DNA from: Pseudooceanicola marinus | GTDB lineage: Bacteria > Pseudomonadota > Alphaproteobacteria > Rhodobacterales > Rhodobacteraceae | DNA: 64,000 nt | Assembly: GCF_020177265.1 (NCBI RefSeq) | Contig: NZ_JAIVMC010000007.1 | Span: 268,987 to 332,986 of the forward strand | Direction: 5' to 3' | Shown: piece by piece, positions 1 through 10,868 of the stretch | Position numbering within the stretch: the stretch's first letter is position 1 | Layout: each line of letters opens with the position of its first letter | The notes under the pieces: model-generated | Told to the model about the DNA's origin: nothing | The model's input: only the letters and a program-made list of their open reading frames with translations | Databases searched by the model: none | Made by a program: the position numbers and the translations under genes

Positions 1-1025
1 GTCGCCAGCATGAAGTAGCTCTGCTGGGTCAGCGACAGGCCGACGGTGTACATGTGGTGCGCCCAGACGACGAAGCCCAGAACGCCGATGGCGATGATGG
101 CCAGAACCATCGGCAGGTAGCCGAAGATCGGCTTGCGCGCGAAGGTCGAGATCACGTGGCTGATGATGCCGAAGCCGGGCAGCACGATGATGTAGACTTC
201 CGGATGGCCGAAGAACCACAGGATGTGCTGGTAGAGGATCGGGTCACCACCGCCGGAGGGCTGGAAGAAGGTCGTGCCGAAGTTCCGGTCGGTCAGCAGC
301 ATGGTGATGGCGCCGGCCAGAACGGGCAGGGACAGGAGGATCAGCCAGGCGGTGACGAAGACCGACCAGGCGAACAGCGGCACCTTGAACAGGGTCATGC
401 CGGGGGCACGCATGTTCAGGAAGGTGGTGATGATGTTGATCGCGCCGAGGATCGAGGAGGCCCCCGAGACGTGGACGGCGAAGATCGCCAGGTCCATCGA
501 ATAGCCGCCCTCGTTGGTCGACAGCGGCGGATACAGCACCCAGCCCACGCCGGAGCCGGCCTGGTCGTTGCCGCCCGGGGCCAGCAGCGAGGCGACGCCC
601 AGGGCAACACCGGCGACGTACATCCAGAAGCTGAGGTTGTTCAGCCGCGGGAAGGCCATGTCCGGCGCGCCGATCTGCAGCGGCATGAAGTAGTTGCCGA
701 AGCCGCCGAACAGCGCGGGGATGACGACGAAGAACATCATCAGCACGCCGTGGTAGGTGATCATCACGTTCCACAGGTGGCCGTTCGGGGTACATTCCGC
801 GGCCGACGGCCAGAAACGCGCGCCCTCCAGACACATGAACTGCACGCCGGGGTGCATCAGCTCCATGCGCATGTAGACGGTGAACAGAACCGAGATCAGG
901 CCGGCCACGGCGGCGACGACCAGGTAGAGAATCCCGATATCCTTGTGATTGGTGGACATGAACCAGCGAGTGAAGAACCCGCGGGTATCCTCATGCCCGT
1001 GGTCCTGGACGGCTGCGTCGGCCAT
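1..1025 (-). CDS. ctaD: cytochrome c oxidase subunit I (aa3 type), 3' end outside window
   Basis: This is the catalytic heme-copper subunit of the terminal oxidase, an integral inner-membrane protein that reduces O2 and pumps protons. About 341 codons are present and the C-terminal part lies beyond the left edge. The reading contains the family signatures [10 protein letters not shown] near the N-terminus, [20 protein letters not shown], and the CuB region [10 protein letters not shown] followed by VWAHHM. The ATG at 1023-1025 is preceded by AGGAGG at good spacing. A small c-type cytochrome gene lies just upstream on the same strand. Identification is by characteristic motifs and is very secure. 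Confidence 0.97.
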   Translation of the reverse strand, partial: MADAAVQDHGHEDTRGFFTRWFMSTNHKDIGILYLVVAAVAGLISVLFTVYMRMELMHPGVQFMCLEGARFWPSAAECTPNGHLWNVMITYHGVLMMFFVVIPALFGGFGNYFMPLQIGAPDMAFPRLNNLSFWMYVAGVALGVASLLAPGGNDQAGSGVGWVLYPPLSTNEGGYSMDLAIFAVHVSGASSILGAINIITTFLNMRAPGMTLFKVPLFAWSVFVTAWLILLSLPVLAGAITMLLTDRNFGTTFFQPSGGGDPILYQHILWFFGHPEVYIIVLPGFGIISHVISTFARKPIFGYLPMVLAIIAIGVLGFVVWAHHMYTVGLSLTQQSYFMLA

Positions 1026-1325
1026 ATCTTGCCTCCTCATCAGATTGGTCGCTACCGAGGAAGACGGACTCTCCCCTGGCTCGCAAATTAGAGGCTTTTT
1101 AGTCGCGCGCGCGTGATCGGACAATGGGCCTGTTTGATACAGATCAAATTTTTCGGCGTGGTGACGCGGGATGGCGTCGGATTCGGGCGCCTTTTCAGGG
1201 GGCTGGCAGAGGGGGCACGGTGCGCGGGCCGGTCGGGGCGCGGCGAGATGACGCGGGGCAGGGCGCATATGCAAAGGCCCGCCTGACGGCGGGCCTTTGG
1301 GGTCTTGCGTCGCGGCGGTGGAGGA
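1026..1325. other. intergenic region upstream of ctaD, promoter-bearing with a terminator
   Basis: No gene is supported in these 300 bases. They should contain the ctaD promoter (leftward). The half nearer the cytochrome gene carries a GC-rich hairpin described separately. Confidence 0.6.
1273..1298 (-). terminator. hairpin terminator after the c-type cytochrome gene
   Basis: Perfect 11-bp stem AAAGGCCCGCC / GGCGGGCCTTT with a TGAC loop, 27 bases past the cytochrome stop codon. A long T-run is lacking, which is common in high-GC alphaproteobacteria. Confidence 0.7.
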
Positions 1326-1775
1326 TCAGTCCTCGGCCGTCTCGCCTTCTTCTTCGCCGCTGTCGTCCGAGAAGGTGGCCAGGTAGGCGGCCATGTCTTC
1401 CTGGCCGCGCGTCAGCTTGAAGGTCATCTTCGTGCGGGCGCCGCCATCGTCCAGCTGCTCCTGCAGGAAGGCGCGCGGGTCGGTCATGTAGGTCTGGATG
1501 TTCTCCACGTCCCAGACGAGACCCTGCTCGCCCAGTTCGACGATCGAGTCGCCATAGCGGAAATCCTCGTAGGTGCCGGCGGTGCGGCCGATCACCCCAT
1601 AGAGGTTCGGGCCGGTCTTGCCGCCCCTGACGAAAACCTCGTCGTCAGATGCGATGGTGTGGCAGGCCTTGCACTTCCTGAACTCCTTTTCGCCGGCTGC
1701 CGCGTCGCCGACATCGGCGAGGGCGGGGCTGGCGGTGACAAGAATGGCGGCTGCCGTCATCAAAAATCGGGTCAT
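1326..1775 (-). CDS. periplasmic class I c-type cytochrome (c2/c550-like)
   Basis: Small soluble electron carrier, 149 residues from the chosen start. A signal peptide covers about residues 1-21 (MTRFLMTAAAILV, then cleavage after ALA). The heme-binding CKACH motif follows about 17 residues later, and a methionine in TKMTF is the likely sixth heme ligand. The C-terminus is acidic. The ATG at 1773-1775 is chosen over an upstream start because GGAGGAC precedes it at correct spacing and the signal peptide begins there. Its position next to ctaD suggests electron delivery to the cytochrome oxidase, which is inference. Confidence 0.88.
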   Translation of the reverse strand: MTRFLMTAAAILVTASPALADVGDAAAGEKEFRKCKACHTIASDDEVFVRGGKTGPNLYGVIGRTAGTYEDFRYGDSIVELGEQGLVWDVENIQTYMTDPRAFLQEQLDDGGARTKMTFKLTRGQEDMAAYLATFSDDSGEEEGETAED

Positions 1776-1958
1776 GCTCTGTCCTCCGATCCGGGGTTGC
1801 TGCGTTCCCATCCTCCCTCTCTATGGCATCCGTCCCGGGGGCCACAGGGGAAAAAGATCGACGTATTGTCGCAGAAGGATTTTTCCAGTCACTTGGCCCG
1901 CTTGCGCCGGGATCTGCCGCAGGTTTCGGCAGCGGCCCCCGGCGCGAAGCGCCGTCGG

Positions 1959-2687
1959 TCAGCCCGGTGGCGGCGGAAAGGACTGGTCAAAGGTGGCCAT
2001 CAGGGCGGCGTCCAGGTCCTCCATCGTCACCGGTAGCCCGAGGTCGACCAGGCTGGTCACCCCGTGGGTGGCGATGCCGCAGGGAACGATGCCGGTGAAA
2101 TGCTCCAGCTCCGGCTCGACGTTGATCGAGATGCCGTGGAAGCTGATCCAGCGGCGCAGACGGATGCCGATGGCCGCGATCTTGTCCTCGCACACCGATC
2201 CGTCGGCCTGGGGGGGCTTCTCCGGGCGGGGCACCCAGACGCCAACGCGCCCCTCGCGGATCTCGCCGCGCACGCCGAACTCCGCCAGGGTGGCGATCAC
2301 CCAGTTCTCCAGCGCCTTGACGAAGGCCCGGATGTCGCGGCCGCGCCGGTTCAGATCCAGCATGACGTAAACCACCCGTTGCCCGGGCCCGTGGTAGGTG
2401 TATTGCCCGCCGCGCCGCGCGTCGAAGACCGGGAACCTGTCCGGGTCCACCAGGTCCTCGCGCCGGGCCGAGGTGCCGGCGGTGTAGAGCGGCGGGTGTT
2501 CCAGCAGCCAGATCGCCTCGGGCGCGCGCCCGTCGGCGATGGCGGCGGCGCGGGTTTCCATCTCGGTCAGGGCCGTTTCGTAATCCACGAGGCCGGGCGA
2601 GATGATCCATTCGATCGGCTGTGCGCCCGGCCGTTGGTTCGGCGGATCGCTCGGATTGTCATGAATACTGTCGTTATTCGGCGTCAA
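1959..2687 (-). CDS. lipB: octanoyl-[acyl-carrier-protein]:protein octanoyltransferase
   Basis: LipB moves octanoate from ACP to lipoyl domains, the first step of lipoate biosynthesis in the cytoplasm. The protein is 242 residues. It has the family motif [12 protein letters not shown] (residues 92-103), the invariant lysine in DKIAAIG (K169) and the catalytic cysteine in GIVPCGI (C203). The start used is a TTG with GGAG 7 bases upstream. This gives a roughly 23-residue N-terminal extension before the usual family start, so the true start may be further in. Confidence 0.93.
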   Translation of the reverse strand: MTPNNDSIHDNPSDPPNQRPGAQPIEWIISPGLVDYETALTEMETRAAAIADGRAPEAIWLLEHPPLYTAGTSARREDLVDPDRFPVFDARRGGQYTYHGPGQRVVYVMLDLNRRGRDIRAFVKALENWVIATLAEFGVRGEIREGRVGVWVPRPEKPPQADGSVCEDKIAAIGIRLRRWISFHGISINVEPELEHFTGIVPCGIATHGVTSLVDLGLPVTMEDLDAALMATFDQSFPPPPG

Positions 2688-2768
2688 AACGCTTCTCCAA
2701 ACGGACGGGTCTGGTCTAACATGGAGTCAAGTTCTCGTGATTTGATTGCCATCTGGGGAGATTATTCC

Positions 2769-4427
2769 ATGTATTCCAAACTTATTCGCAGCACCATCGC
2801 TGCATCGCTTCTGGCGACCGCACCTGTGGCGGCCATGGCCGACAACCTTGGCGCGGCCATCGTCGGCGGCATCATCGGGGGCGCCATCATGAACGGCGCC
2901 TCGCAGCAGCGCAAGAAGACGACGACCACCTATTACGCGCCCTCGGCCACCCGCACCGCTAACCGCGAAACGCAGACGGCGCTGAACTACTTCGGGTTCA
3001 ACGCCGGTACGCCGGACGGTGTGCTGGGTTCGCGCTCGCGCAGCGCGATCAGCCAGTACCAGGTCTACATGGGCTATCCCGCCACCGGCCGCCTGCAGCC
3101 GCATGAGCGGGATGCGCTGGTGGCCTCCTACAATCGCGCCCTGATCGGCGGCCCGGACGTGACCCGGGCGCTGAACCGTTCGAAGGATGGCGTGCGCGGC
3201 CTGCTGGTGCTGTGGCGCGGCGGGGCCGGCAGCTCCGGCCATGGCGGCATGGGCTATGCCGGCCTGCCGATCGAGGTCTCCGACGCGGTGGACGAGATCG
3301 CCGAAAGCACCGAACCCTCGCCCGAACAGCTGCTGCAGCGCGCGGGCTTCATCCAGACGGCAGACCTGAACGGCGACGGGCAGAACGACTACATCGTCGA
3401 TACCGCCGTCACCGGCTCGACCTTCTGGTGTGGCGCCAGCCAGTGCACGACGATGCTCTTCGTCTCCACCTCCGACGGCTATCAGCGGCGGCAATTCCAG
3501 TACCTGATGAACCCGCAGCGCACCAACACCGTGCAGGTCAGCTATTTTCAGTGCGACCACACAGGCTGCCGGATGAACGATCCGCTGGCCGGTGGTGGTG
3601 CGACGCAGCAATATGCCGCCGCGCCGGCCCCCGCACCGGTTGCCCCCGCGCCGCAGACGCAGATGGCCGTGGCCCCCGCACCGGCCCCTGCACCCGCGGC
3701 TCCGGCGACCCTGCCGACCTTCGCCATCCCCGCGCCGGCCCCTGCGCCCGCGCCCTCGCTGGCCAGCTACTGCGAGAAGGTCAGCCTGATGACCAGCTCC
3801 AACGGCGGCTACGTCACCGCAGCGACCATGACCGACCCCAAGGTCGCCCTGGGAGAGCAGTTCTGCTACTCGCGCACCTACGCCAAGACCGCGGGTGAAC
3901 AGCTGATGCAGAAGGTGCCTGGCCTGACGCCCGCCGCCGCCGCCCAGCAATGCGCGGGCTTCGAGCCGGTGCTGGCCCCCTACGTGGGCAGCCTGGCCAC
4001 CACCCCGGCCGAGCAGGTCGTGGCGAATGTCGCGCAATACGCGGCCAATTCGGGCATGACGGCGGATCAACTGGCGGCCACCGCCCGCATCTGCCTCTAC
4101 TCCGGCTACAACGGCGACACGATGGGCGTGGCCCTGGGGTCGGCGCTGTTGCTGACCGCGCTTGGCCAGGACGCCTACGCGGAACTGGTGGGCCATCACC
4201 TGAACGAGGGCTTCGGCACCACCGCGTCGCCCGTCGCGGCGGCCAACTGGTACCGCATGGCGATCGAGGCGCAGGAAGCCGGCGCGCCCTCGGCCTTCGG
4301 CGACAGCCTGCCGGGCCGCGTCGAACTGCTGCGGGCCGCAGCCCTGGGTGCTGCCAACCCGGCGCAGACGACCACCGCACCGACCGTGGTTCCGACCGCG
4401 CTGCCCAGCTTCACCATATCCGAATAA
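2769..4427 (+). CDS. secreted peptidoglycan-binding-like protein with Pro/Ala-rich linker
   Basis: The protein has 552 residues and an exact function is not known. A Sec signal peptide spans about residues 1-23 (MYSKLIRSTIAASLL, cleavage near AMA). A short glycine-rich hydrophobic stretch follows. Residues about 55-110 resemble a PG_binding_1 domain (RETQTALNYFGFNAGTPDG). A middle domain contains a DLNGDGQNDYIVD calcium-loop-like motif and several cysteines. A repetitive Ala/Pro linker (about 275-330) separates a helical C-terminal domain with further cysteines. The ATG at 2769 has GGGGAG upstream. It is probably envelope-associated. A hairpin terminator follows. Confidence 0.8.
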   Translation: MYSKLIRSTIAASLLATAPVAAMADNLGAAIVGGIIGGAIMNGASQQRKKTTTTYYAPSATRTANRETQTALNYFGFNAGTPDGVLGSRSRSAISQYQVYMGYPATGRLQPHERDALVASYNRALIGGPDVTRALNRSKDGVRGLLVLWRGGAGSSGHGGMGYAGLPIEVSDAVDEIAESTEPSPEQLLQRAGFIQTADLNGDGQNDYIVDTAVTGSTFWCGASQCTTMLFVSTSDGYQRRQFQYLMNPQRTNTVQVSYFQCDHTGCRMNDPLAGGGATQQYAAAPAPAPVAPAPQTQMAVAPAPAPAPAAPATLPTFAIPAPAPAPAPSLASYCEKVSLMTSSNGGYVTAATMTDPKVALGEQFCYSRTYAKTAGEQLMQKVPGLTPAAAAQQCAGFEPVLAPYVGSLATTPAEQVVANVAQYAANSGMTADQLAATARICLYSGYNGDTMGVALGSALLLTALGQDAYAELVGHHLNEGFGTTASPVAAANWYRMAIEAQEAGAPSAFGDSLPGRVELLRAAALGAANPAQTTTAPTVVPTALPSFTISE

Positions 4428-4468
4428 TGCGGGGCGGGCCGACGGGGCCGGCCATCCAGCAAGATCAG

Positions 4469-4496
4469 AAGGGCCGTCCGCACCGGGCGGCCCTTT
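4469..4496 (+). terminator. hairpin terminator after the peptidoglycan-binding-like gene
   Basis: Stem AAGGGCCGTCCG / CGGGCGGCCCTT with a CAC loop and one G-T pair, followed by T residues, about 40 bases after the stop codon. Confidence 0.75.
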
Positions 4497-4651
4497 GCCT
4501 TGGGCGCGCCGGAGAACTGCAGCGCCCCGGTCGGGCAGGGCGCCTGCGAAGGCTCTGCAAGCGCCCATGCAAAAACCTCTTCAGCGCCCGAATTTTCCGC
4601 TTCACATCGCCGTCGCCGCTCGGTATACGCCCGCTACCTACCGGATCACGT

Positions 4652-4738
4652 GCGGTCGTGGCGGAATTGGTAGACGCGCAGCGTTGAGGTCGCTGTGGGG
4701 TAACTCCCGTGGAAGTTCGAGTCTTCTCGACCGCACCA
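4652..4738 (+). tRNA. tRNA-Leu (anticodon GAG)
   Basis: An 87-base class II tRNA. The acceptor arm GCGGTCG pairs with CGACCGC, the D-arm is GGCGGAATTGGTAGACGC, and the anticodon stem CAGCG/CGCTG encloses loop TTGAGGT (anticodon GAG). A long variable arm, a T-arm with GTTCGAGTC and an encoded CCA end are present. It reads CUC/CUU leucine codons. Confidence 0.96.
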
Positions 4739-5114
4739 TCCGGAAGCTGACCTGACGGTCACCCGGTCCCGATCAGGGCCATTTTCCCGACATGCAGATC
4801 CCCGAGAGCTTCGCCGAAAGGCGGAAGCGGGTATGGCTTATCTGCGGCGACTGTCTGAGCGCCTACATCCCCTGACTACTGCCCAAGACCTGCTTCGGAC
4901 ACGGCTATGTGCGCCCGTGCATATCCGGAATGCATCTTTGCGGCGCGCCGGGGGCTTGCGTCGCGGCAGGGGGCGGGACAGAAGGTTAGCGGTAGCAGTC
5001 CTCCCCGGCTGCCTCTTCAGAAAAGATCCGCGGGTCATGCTGCTGCCCTCCGACCCGCGACGGCGCGACCCGGAGGCGGCAACAGGGCCTGCCCCTGCTG
5101 CGAAAGGCCCCGCC
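4739..5114. other. intergenic region between tRNA-Leu and the MFS gene
   Basis: There are 376 bases with no supported gene. A small hairpin CTTCGCC-GAAA-GGCGGAAG lies near 4809-4828 and may end the tRNA transcript. A longer reading frame runs through the region in phase with the MFS gene, but it has no signal for an upstream start. Confidence 0.5.
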
Positions 5115-6305
5115 ATGATCCGACAGGAGACGGCCGCCCATCCCATGCTGGTCACGCTGGCCCTTGCCCTTGGCGGTTTCGCCATCGGCGTGGCCGAGTT
5201 CGCCACCATGTCTATCCTGCCCTATTTCTCGGCCGAGTTCGGCGTCTCCGAAGCGGTGGCAGGCCATTCCATCGCCGCCTATGCCATCGGTGTCTGTGTC
5301 GGCGCCCCGCTGATCGCCCTGGGGGCGGCACGCATGGCACGGCGGTCGCTGCTGGTGCTTCTGATGGGGCTTTATGCCCTGGCCAACGGGTTGTCGGCCA
5401 TCGCCCCCGACTGGACGCTGTTCATCGCCTCGCGCTTTGTCGCCGGGCTGCCGCACGGCGCCTTCTTCGGGGTCGCGGGTTTGATGGCCGCGTCGCTGGC
5501 GCCGCCCGAACGGCGGGCGCGGGCCGTGGCCTCGGTGCTGACCGGCCTGACGGTGGCCAACGTGATCGGCGTGCCGCTGGCCAATGTCTTCGGCGCGCAA
5601 CTGGGCTGGCGCTGGACCTTCGCCTTCGTGGTGCCGCTGGCGGCGGGTTGCGCGATCTTCGTCCGGTTGCTGGCGCCCCGGATCGAGGCCCTGGCCGATG
5701 CCAGCCCCCTGCGCGAGCTGTCGACGCTGAAGAGCCGCCAAGTCTGGCTGACCCTTTCGGTGGGGGCCATCGGCACGGGCGGCATGTTCTGCATCTACAC
5801 CTACCTCGCCTCCATCGTCATCGAATATGCGGGCGAGCCGGAAACCGTGGTGCCGGTGCTGCTGATGATCTTCGGCATCGGGATGACCTGTGGCCAGTTC
5901 ATCTTCGGCTGGGCGGCGGACAAGTCGCAACTGGGCGCCGCGGCCGCGGCGCTGGCGCTGGCCTCGGTGATGATGATCGTCTTCTGGGCGGTGGCCGGCA
6001 ACGTCTGGCTGATCGCCCCGGTGCTGTTGATCCTGGGCTGTTCAGGCGGCCTCAGCTCCGTCCTGCAGGCGCGGCTGATGACGCTGGCCTCGGATGCGCC
6101 GACCCTGTCGGCGGCACTGAACCACTCGGCCTTCAACCTGGCCAATGCCATCGGTCCGGTGCTGGGCGGCATGGCGCTGGCGGCGGGCTACGGCTGGCCG
6201 TCGGTCGGCCTGGTAGGCGCCAGCCTGTCGGGTGCGGGCCTGCTGGTCCTTGGCATCACCGCCTGGGACGCGGCGCCCCGCCGGCGCGGCCTGGCGGCGG
6301 GCTGA
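5115..6305 (+). CDS. MFS transporter, DHA1-type (AraJ/YdhP-like efflux family)
   Basis: Inner-membrane secondary transporter of 396 residues with about 12 hydrophobic segments, the standard MFS length. Landmarks are the first helix (FAIGVAEFATMSILP), the loop with RMARRSLLV, the motif SRFVAGLPHGAFFGV in helix 4, and the second-half duplicate WAADKSQLG. This resembles the AraJ/YdhP sugar or arabinose-like efflux group. The substrate cannot be read from sequence. The ATG at 5115 fits the first helix. The frame upstream of it codes a Pro/Arg-rich stretch typical of non-coding high-GC DNA. Confidence 0.88.
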   Translation: MIRQETAAHPMLVTLALALGGFAIGVAEFATMSILPYFSAEFGVSEAVAGHSIAAYAIGVCVGAPLIALGAARMARRSLLVLLMGLYALANGLSAIAPDWTLFIASRFVAGLPHGAFFGVAGLMAASLAPPERRARAVASVLTGLTVANVIGVPLANVFGAQLGWRWTFAFVVPLAAGCAIFVRLLAPRIEALADASPLRELSTLKSRQVWLTLSVGAIGTGGMFCIYTYLASIVIEYAGEPETVVPVLLMIFGIGMTCGQFIFGWAADKSQLGAAAAALALASVMMIVFWAVAGNVWLIAPVLLILGCSGGLSSVLQARLMTLASDAPTLSAALNHSAFNLANAIGPVLGGMALAAGYGWPSVGLVGASLSGAGLLVLGITAWDAAPRRRGLAAG

Positions 6306-6311
6306 GGGCAC

Positions 6312-6390
6312 TTCGGCTTGCAATCCGCGCCGGTTTCGCGATGGTCTGGCCCAAACCGGACAGACCCAGGAAAGCGGATTGCACGCCGAA
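6312..6390 (+). promoter_or_regulatory. long inverted repeat overlapping the tesB start codon
   Basis: The arms TTCGGCTTGCAATCCGC (6312-6328) and GCGGATTGCACGCCGAA (6374-6390) pair at 16 of 17 positions. Inside, CCGGTTT can pair with AAACCGG and GGTCTG with CAGACC. The right arm ends on the A of the tesB ATG, and the likely ribosome-binding AGGAAA lies inside the structured region. It may be an RNA structure controlling translation or a small palindromic repeat element. Confidence 0.5.
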
Positions 6391-7289
6391 TGACCCAGAC
6401 GCCCTCTCAGCCCGACCGCCTCTCCGACGGCCCCGAAGCCGACATCCTGACCCCGATCCTCGACGTCGAACGGATCGAGGAGGACTATTATCGCGGCATC
6501 GCCACGCCCGGTGGACGCGGCCGCAGTTTCGGCGGGCAGGTGATTGCCCAGGCGCTGATGTCGGCCACCCGCACGGTGGAGGCGGGGCGCGCCAACCACT
6601 CGCTTCACGCCTATTTCCTGCGCCCCGGCAAGGCGGATGAACCCGTGCTTTACCGCGTGGCGCGCGACATGGACGGGCGCAGCTTCTCCAACCGCCGGGT
6701 GGTGGCGGTGCAGAACGGCAAGCCGATCCTGAACCTCACCGCCTCCTTCCAGGTCGAGAGCGACGGGCTGGCGCATGAGGATGCCTTCCCCCACGATATC
6801 CCCGATCCCGAGGAGCTGGAGAACGAGCTGCAGCTGGCCGAGCGCCATCCCGGCGCCGTGGCCCCCGAGGTGATGGAGTTCCTGCGCCTCAACCGCCCCA
6901 TCGAGGTGCGCCCGGTCGGCCCCACGCCGCCCTTTGACATGACGCCCCGCCGGGGCGTGCAGTACCGCTGGATGCGGACCCGTTTCCCGCTCTGCGATGA
7001 TCCGATCATCCATCGCGCAGCGCTGGCCTATACCTCGGATCTGGGCCTGATCCAGGGCGCGCTGACGGCCCATGGCCGGGCCTGGCTGGACGAGGGGGCC
7101 AAGGTGGCCTCGCTGGATCACGCACTTTGGATCCATGGGGATTTCCGCATGGATGACTGGCTGCTCTACTGCATCCAGAGCCCCTGGACCGGCAGCGCCC
7201 GGGGCATGGCGCTTGGCCAGGTCTATACCCGCGACCGGCGGCTGGTGGCCTCGGTCGCGCAGGAAGGCATGATGCGCTTCCCTGACTGA
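6390..7289 (+). CDS. tesB: acyl-CoA thioesterase II
   Basis: Double hot-dog thioesterase that hydrolyses medium/long-chain acyl-CoA to free fatty acid and CoA. It has 299 residues, close to E. coli TesB. Family landmarks are RGRSFGGQVIAQAL in the N-terminal hot-dog, HSLHAYFLRPGK, and the C-terminal DHALWIHGDFRMDDWLLY with catalytic-type Asp, followed by GRGMALGQVYT-like text (SARGMALGQVYT here). The start ATG at 6390 is the first in-frame ATG after the MFS stop and sits in the right arm of an inverted repeat. Confidence 0.94.
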   Translation: MTQTPSQPDRLSDGPEADILTPILDVERIEEDYYRGIATPGGRGRSFGGQVIAQALMSATRTVEAGRANHSLHAYFLRPGKADEPVLYRVARDMDGRSFSNRRVVAVQNGKPILNLTASFQVESDGLAHEDAFPHDIPDPEELENELQLAERHPGAVAPEVMEFLRLNRPIEVRPVGPTPPFDMTPRRGVQYRWMRTRFPLCDDPIIHRAALAYTSDLGLIQGALTAHGRAWLDEGAKVASLDHALWIHGDFRMDDWLLYCIQSPWTGSARGMALGQVYTRDRRLVASVAQEGMMRFPD

Positions 7290-7335
7290 CGCAGGCCGCT
7301 GCGATGTGCTGCGGAGCCTGCGGACCTTTGGGGCG

Positions 7336-8034
7336 TCAGCCCAGCAGGGGGAGGCGCCGCACCAGGTGGAAACGGCCTTCGTCATCCTCGCCGCAGAGGC
7401 TCAGGCTTTCGATGCGGAAGGGGGCGGGCAGGACCGGCGCTAGCGCCGGGCGCAGCGCCTCCTCGACCCGGCCCGCATCGACGCCCGACAACTTGCCCGT
7501 CAGCGTCAGGTGAAAGCGGAATTCCTCCATTACGTATGGATAGCCCCATTGCTGCAACAGTGCCTCCTGCCGGGGGCTGAGGCCCGCCTTGCGGCGCTTG
7601 TCCAACTCGCTTTGCGGGGCTGGGGCGCGGAAGGCATCCAGCCCCTGCACGGTTTCCGAGGCCAGCGCGGTCAGGGCCGCGATCTGGCCCTTGTCGCCCT
7701 GCGGGGTCAGCGCCAGGAAGCTGCCCAGCCGGGTCAGCGCCAGGCCGTCCAGCGTCACCGGCTCCAGCCGGGTGGCGAGATGTTCGGCCGCGTGCTCCAG
7801 GCCTTCGGCGTCATGGCCCTTGGCCAGGCGGAAGGGCGGTTTCACGGTGCCGTGAAAGCCGTACTTGCGCGGCGTCGCCGTCAGGTCCGCCACCGGGCGG
7901 GGCAGGCCGGGCAGGTCGGGGTGGCCAACCTCCGTGCCGGTGGCAATGTCCCAGCCCAGCCAGGCGGCACCGAAATCGGCCAGGGGCCCGGGTTCGGGGG
8001 CATAGTAGACGGCATATCGGGCGAAACGGGGCAT
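7336..8034 (-). CDS. DUF1045 family protein (2H phosphoesterase-like)
   Basis: The protein has 232 residues. The two histidine motifs expected of the 2H phosphoesterase superfamily are present: YGFHGTVKPPF near residue 60 and FHLTLTG near residue 175. DUF1045 proteins are best known from phosphonate-utilisation (phn) operons, but no phn gene is visible nearby, so its substrate is uncertain. The ATG at 8032-8034 has GGAGAGG upstream. It is transcribed convergently with tesB. Confidence 0.82.
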   Translation of the reverse strand: MPRFARYAVYYAPEPGPLADFGAAWLGWDIATGTEVGHPDLPGLPRPVADLTATPRKYGFHGTVKPPFRLAKGHDAEGLEHAAEHLATRLEPVTLDGLALTRLGSFLALTPQGDKGQIAALTALASETVQGLDAFRAPAPQSELDKRRKAGLSPRQEALLQQWGYPYVMEEFRFHLTLTGKLSGVDAGRVEEALRPALAPVLPAPFRIESLSLCGEDDEGRFHLVRRLPLLG

Positions 8035-8275
8035 CTGTCCTCTCCGGCTGTTCGGCCCGTGATAGCGCAGGTCGGGTGACGAGGAAATGACGCTTGCGCA
8101 GGGGGCTTAACACGAGCCAATCGGGACCTGCCCGCAGGGCGGCAGGCCGTTAAGGCTGAGCATGCATTTTCGGCCCCCGCCCTTGCAGCCGATCCGGACG
8201 ATCACTAAGACTCTGTTAGGGTTCGGTCGATAGGGATCGAAACGACCGCAGAAGTGACTACAGGGCAGGGCACAG

Positions 8276-8908
8276 ATGAAAGATCCGGTTGAGTTTTACA
8301 TGAACAATCTCGTGCCGATGGTGGTCGAACAGACCAGCCGCGGGGAACGGGCCTACGACATCTTCTCGCGCCTGCTGAAGGAGCGGATCATCTTCCTCTC
8401 CGGCCCGGTGCATGACGGCATGTCCTCGCTGATCGTGGCGCAGCTGCTGCACCTCGAAGCCGAGAACCCGTCGAAGGAAATCTCGATGTACATCAACAGC
8501 CCGGGTGGCGTCGTCACCTCCGGCCTGTCGATCTACGACACGATGCAGTACATCAAGCCGAAGGTCTCGACCCTGGTCGTGGGCCAGGCGGCCTCCATGG
8601 GCTCGCTGCTGCTGGCCGGCGGTGAAGCCGGCATGCGCTTCGCGCTGCCCAACTCGGAAGTGATGGTGCACCAGCCCTCCGGTGGCTACCAGGGCCAGGC
8701 GACGGACATCCTGATCCACGCCCGCCACACCGAGCGGCTGAAGGAACGTCTGAACCGGATCTACGTGAAGCACACCGGCCAGGACTACGAAACGGTTGTC
8801 GACGCGCTGGAGCGTGACAACTTCATGAGCGCGCAGGAGGCCAAGGACTGGGGCCTCATCGACGAGATCGTCGAAAGCCGCGCGGGCAAAGAAGAGACTG
8901 CCGAGTAA
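8276..8908 (+). CDS. clpP: ATP-dependent Clp protease proteolytic subunit
   Basis: Serine protease that assembles into tetradecamers and degrades proteins unfolded by ClpX/ClpA. It has 210 residues, standard length. The catalytic triad is visible as S107 in GQAASMGS, H132 in MVHQPSGG and D181 in ERDNFMS. The oligomerisation helix region [11 protein letters not shown] is also present. There is no long propeptide. clpX follows 167 bases downstream, the usual alphaproteobacterial order. Confidence 0.98.
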   Translation: MKDPVEFYMNNLVPMVVEQTSRGERAYDIFSRLLKERIIFLSGPVHDGMSSLIVAQLLHLEAENPSKEISMYINSPGGVVTSGLSIYDTMQYIKPKVSTLVVGQAASMGSLLLAGGEAGMRFALPNSEVMVHQPSGGYQGQATDILIHARHTERLKERLNRIYVKHTGQDYETVVDALERDNFMSAQEAKDWGLIDEIVESRAGKEETAE

Positions 8909-9075
8909 ATCGGCCTCGGCCCCGGCCTGCAACGCGGGACGGGGCGCGCGTTCAATTTCCGTGTTGTCGCTCCGCAGGTGACGTCCTAGTCTGGTTCAAT
9001 CAGGAGGGGCAGATCCGGCTGGAGGAGCAGTTCCGGTGAACGCATCAGGGCCCGAACGGGCGAAAGGTAAAGAGC

Positions 9076-10344
<1,269 letters not shown>

Positions 10345-10368
10345 TCCCGCCGCCCTTTTGTGAAGATC

Positions 10369-10402
10369 AGGCCGGTCCCCCTGGGGCTGGCCTTTCTCTT
10401 TT
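10369..10402 (+). terminator. rho-independent terminator of clpX
   Basis: An 11-bp stem AGGCCGGTCCC / GGGGCTGGCCT with a 3-base loop, including two G-T pairs, is followed by TTTCTCTTTT. It lies 25 bases after the clpX stop. Confidence 0.85.
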
Positions 10403-10505
10403 CGCGCAATCGCCCCAGGCGACCTCCGCCCCCTCGCACAGGGGAGGGGCTTGAGCGCGCCCTCTCCTGGCTCGAATGTCGCCGCGTTTCAACCAGGAGG
10501 TGGCG

Positions 10506-10868
10506 ATGACCATCAAGCGTATTTTCTCCGGCGGCCCGTTCGAGGCCAAGATCGGCTATTGCCGCGCCACCGTGGGCGGTGGCTTCGTCCATGTGTCGGG
10601 CACCGTGGGAGCGGGCGACACCGTCGTCGACCAGTGCCGCGCAGCGCTGGAGGTGATCGGCGGCGCCCTGGCCGAGGCCGGGGCCAGCTTCGCCGACGTG
10701 ATGCGGGTGCACTACTACCTGCCCGACGCGGCGGAGTTCGAGGCCTGCTGGCCGGTCCTGACCGAAGTCTTCGGGGCGAATCCCCCGGCGGCGACGATGA
10801 TCGAATGCAACCTGATCGACCCGAAATACCGCATCGAGATCGAAGTGACGGCCCTGTTGCCTGGCTGA
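10506..10868 (+). CDS. RidA family protein (YjgF/YER057c/UK114)
   Basis: Small trimeric enzyme family that hydrolyses reactive enamine/imine intermediates released by PLP enzymes. It has 120 residues. VHVSGTVGAGD and the C-terminal IECNLIDPKYRIEIEVTALL match the family. The segment that holds the substrate-carboxylate-binding Arg in canonical RidA reads as NLIDPKYRIEIE, so specificity may differ from canonical RidA. The ATG at 10506 is chosen because AGGAGG sits 5 bases upstream; a longer frame from 10476 lacks this. Confidence 0.85.
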   Translation: MTIKRIFSGGPFEAKIGYCRATVGGGFVHVSGTVGAGDTVVDQCRAALEVIGGALAEAGASFADVMRVHYYLPDAAEFEACWPVLTEVFGANPPAATMIECNLIDPKYRIEIEVTALLPG

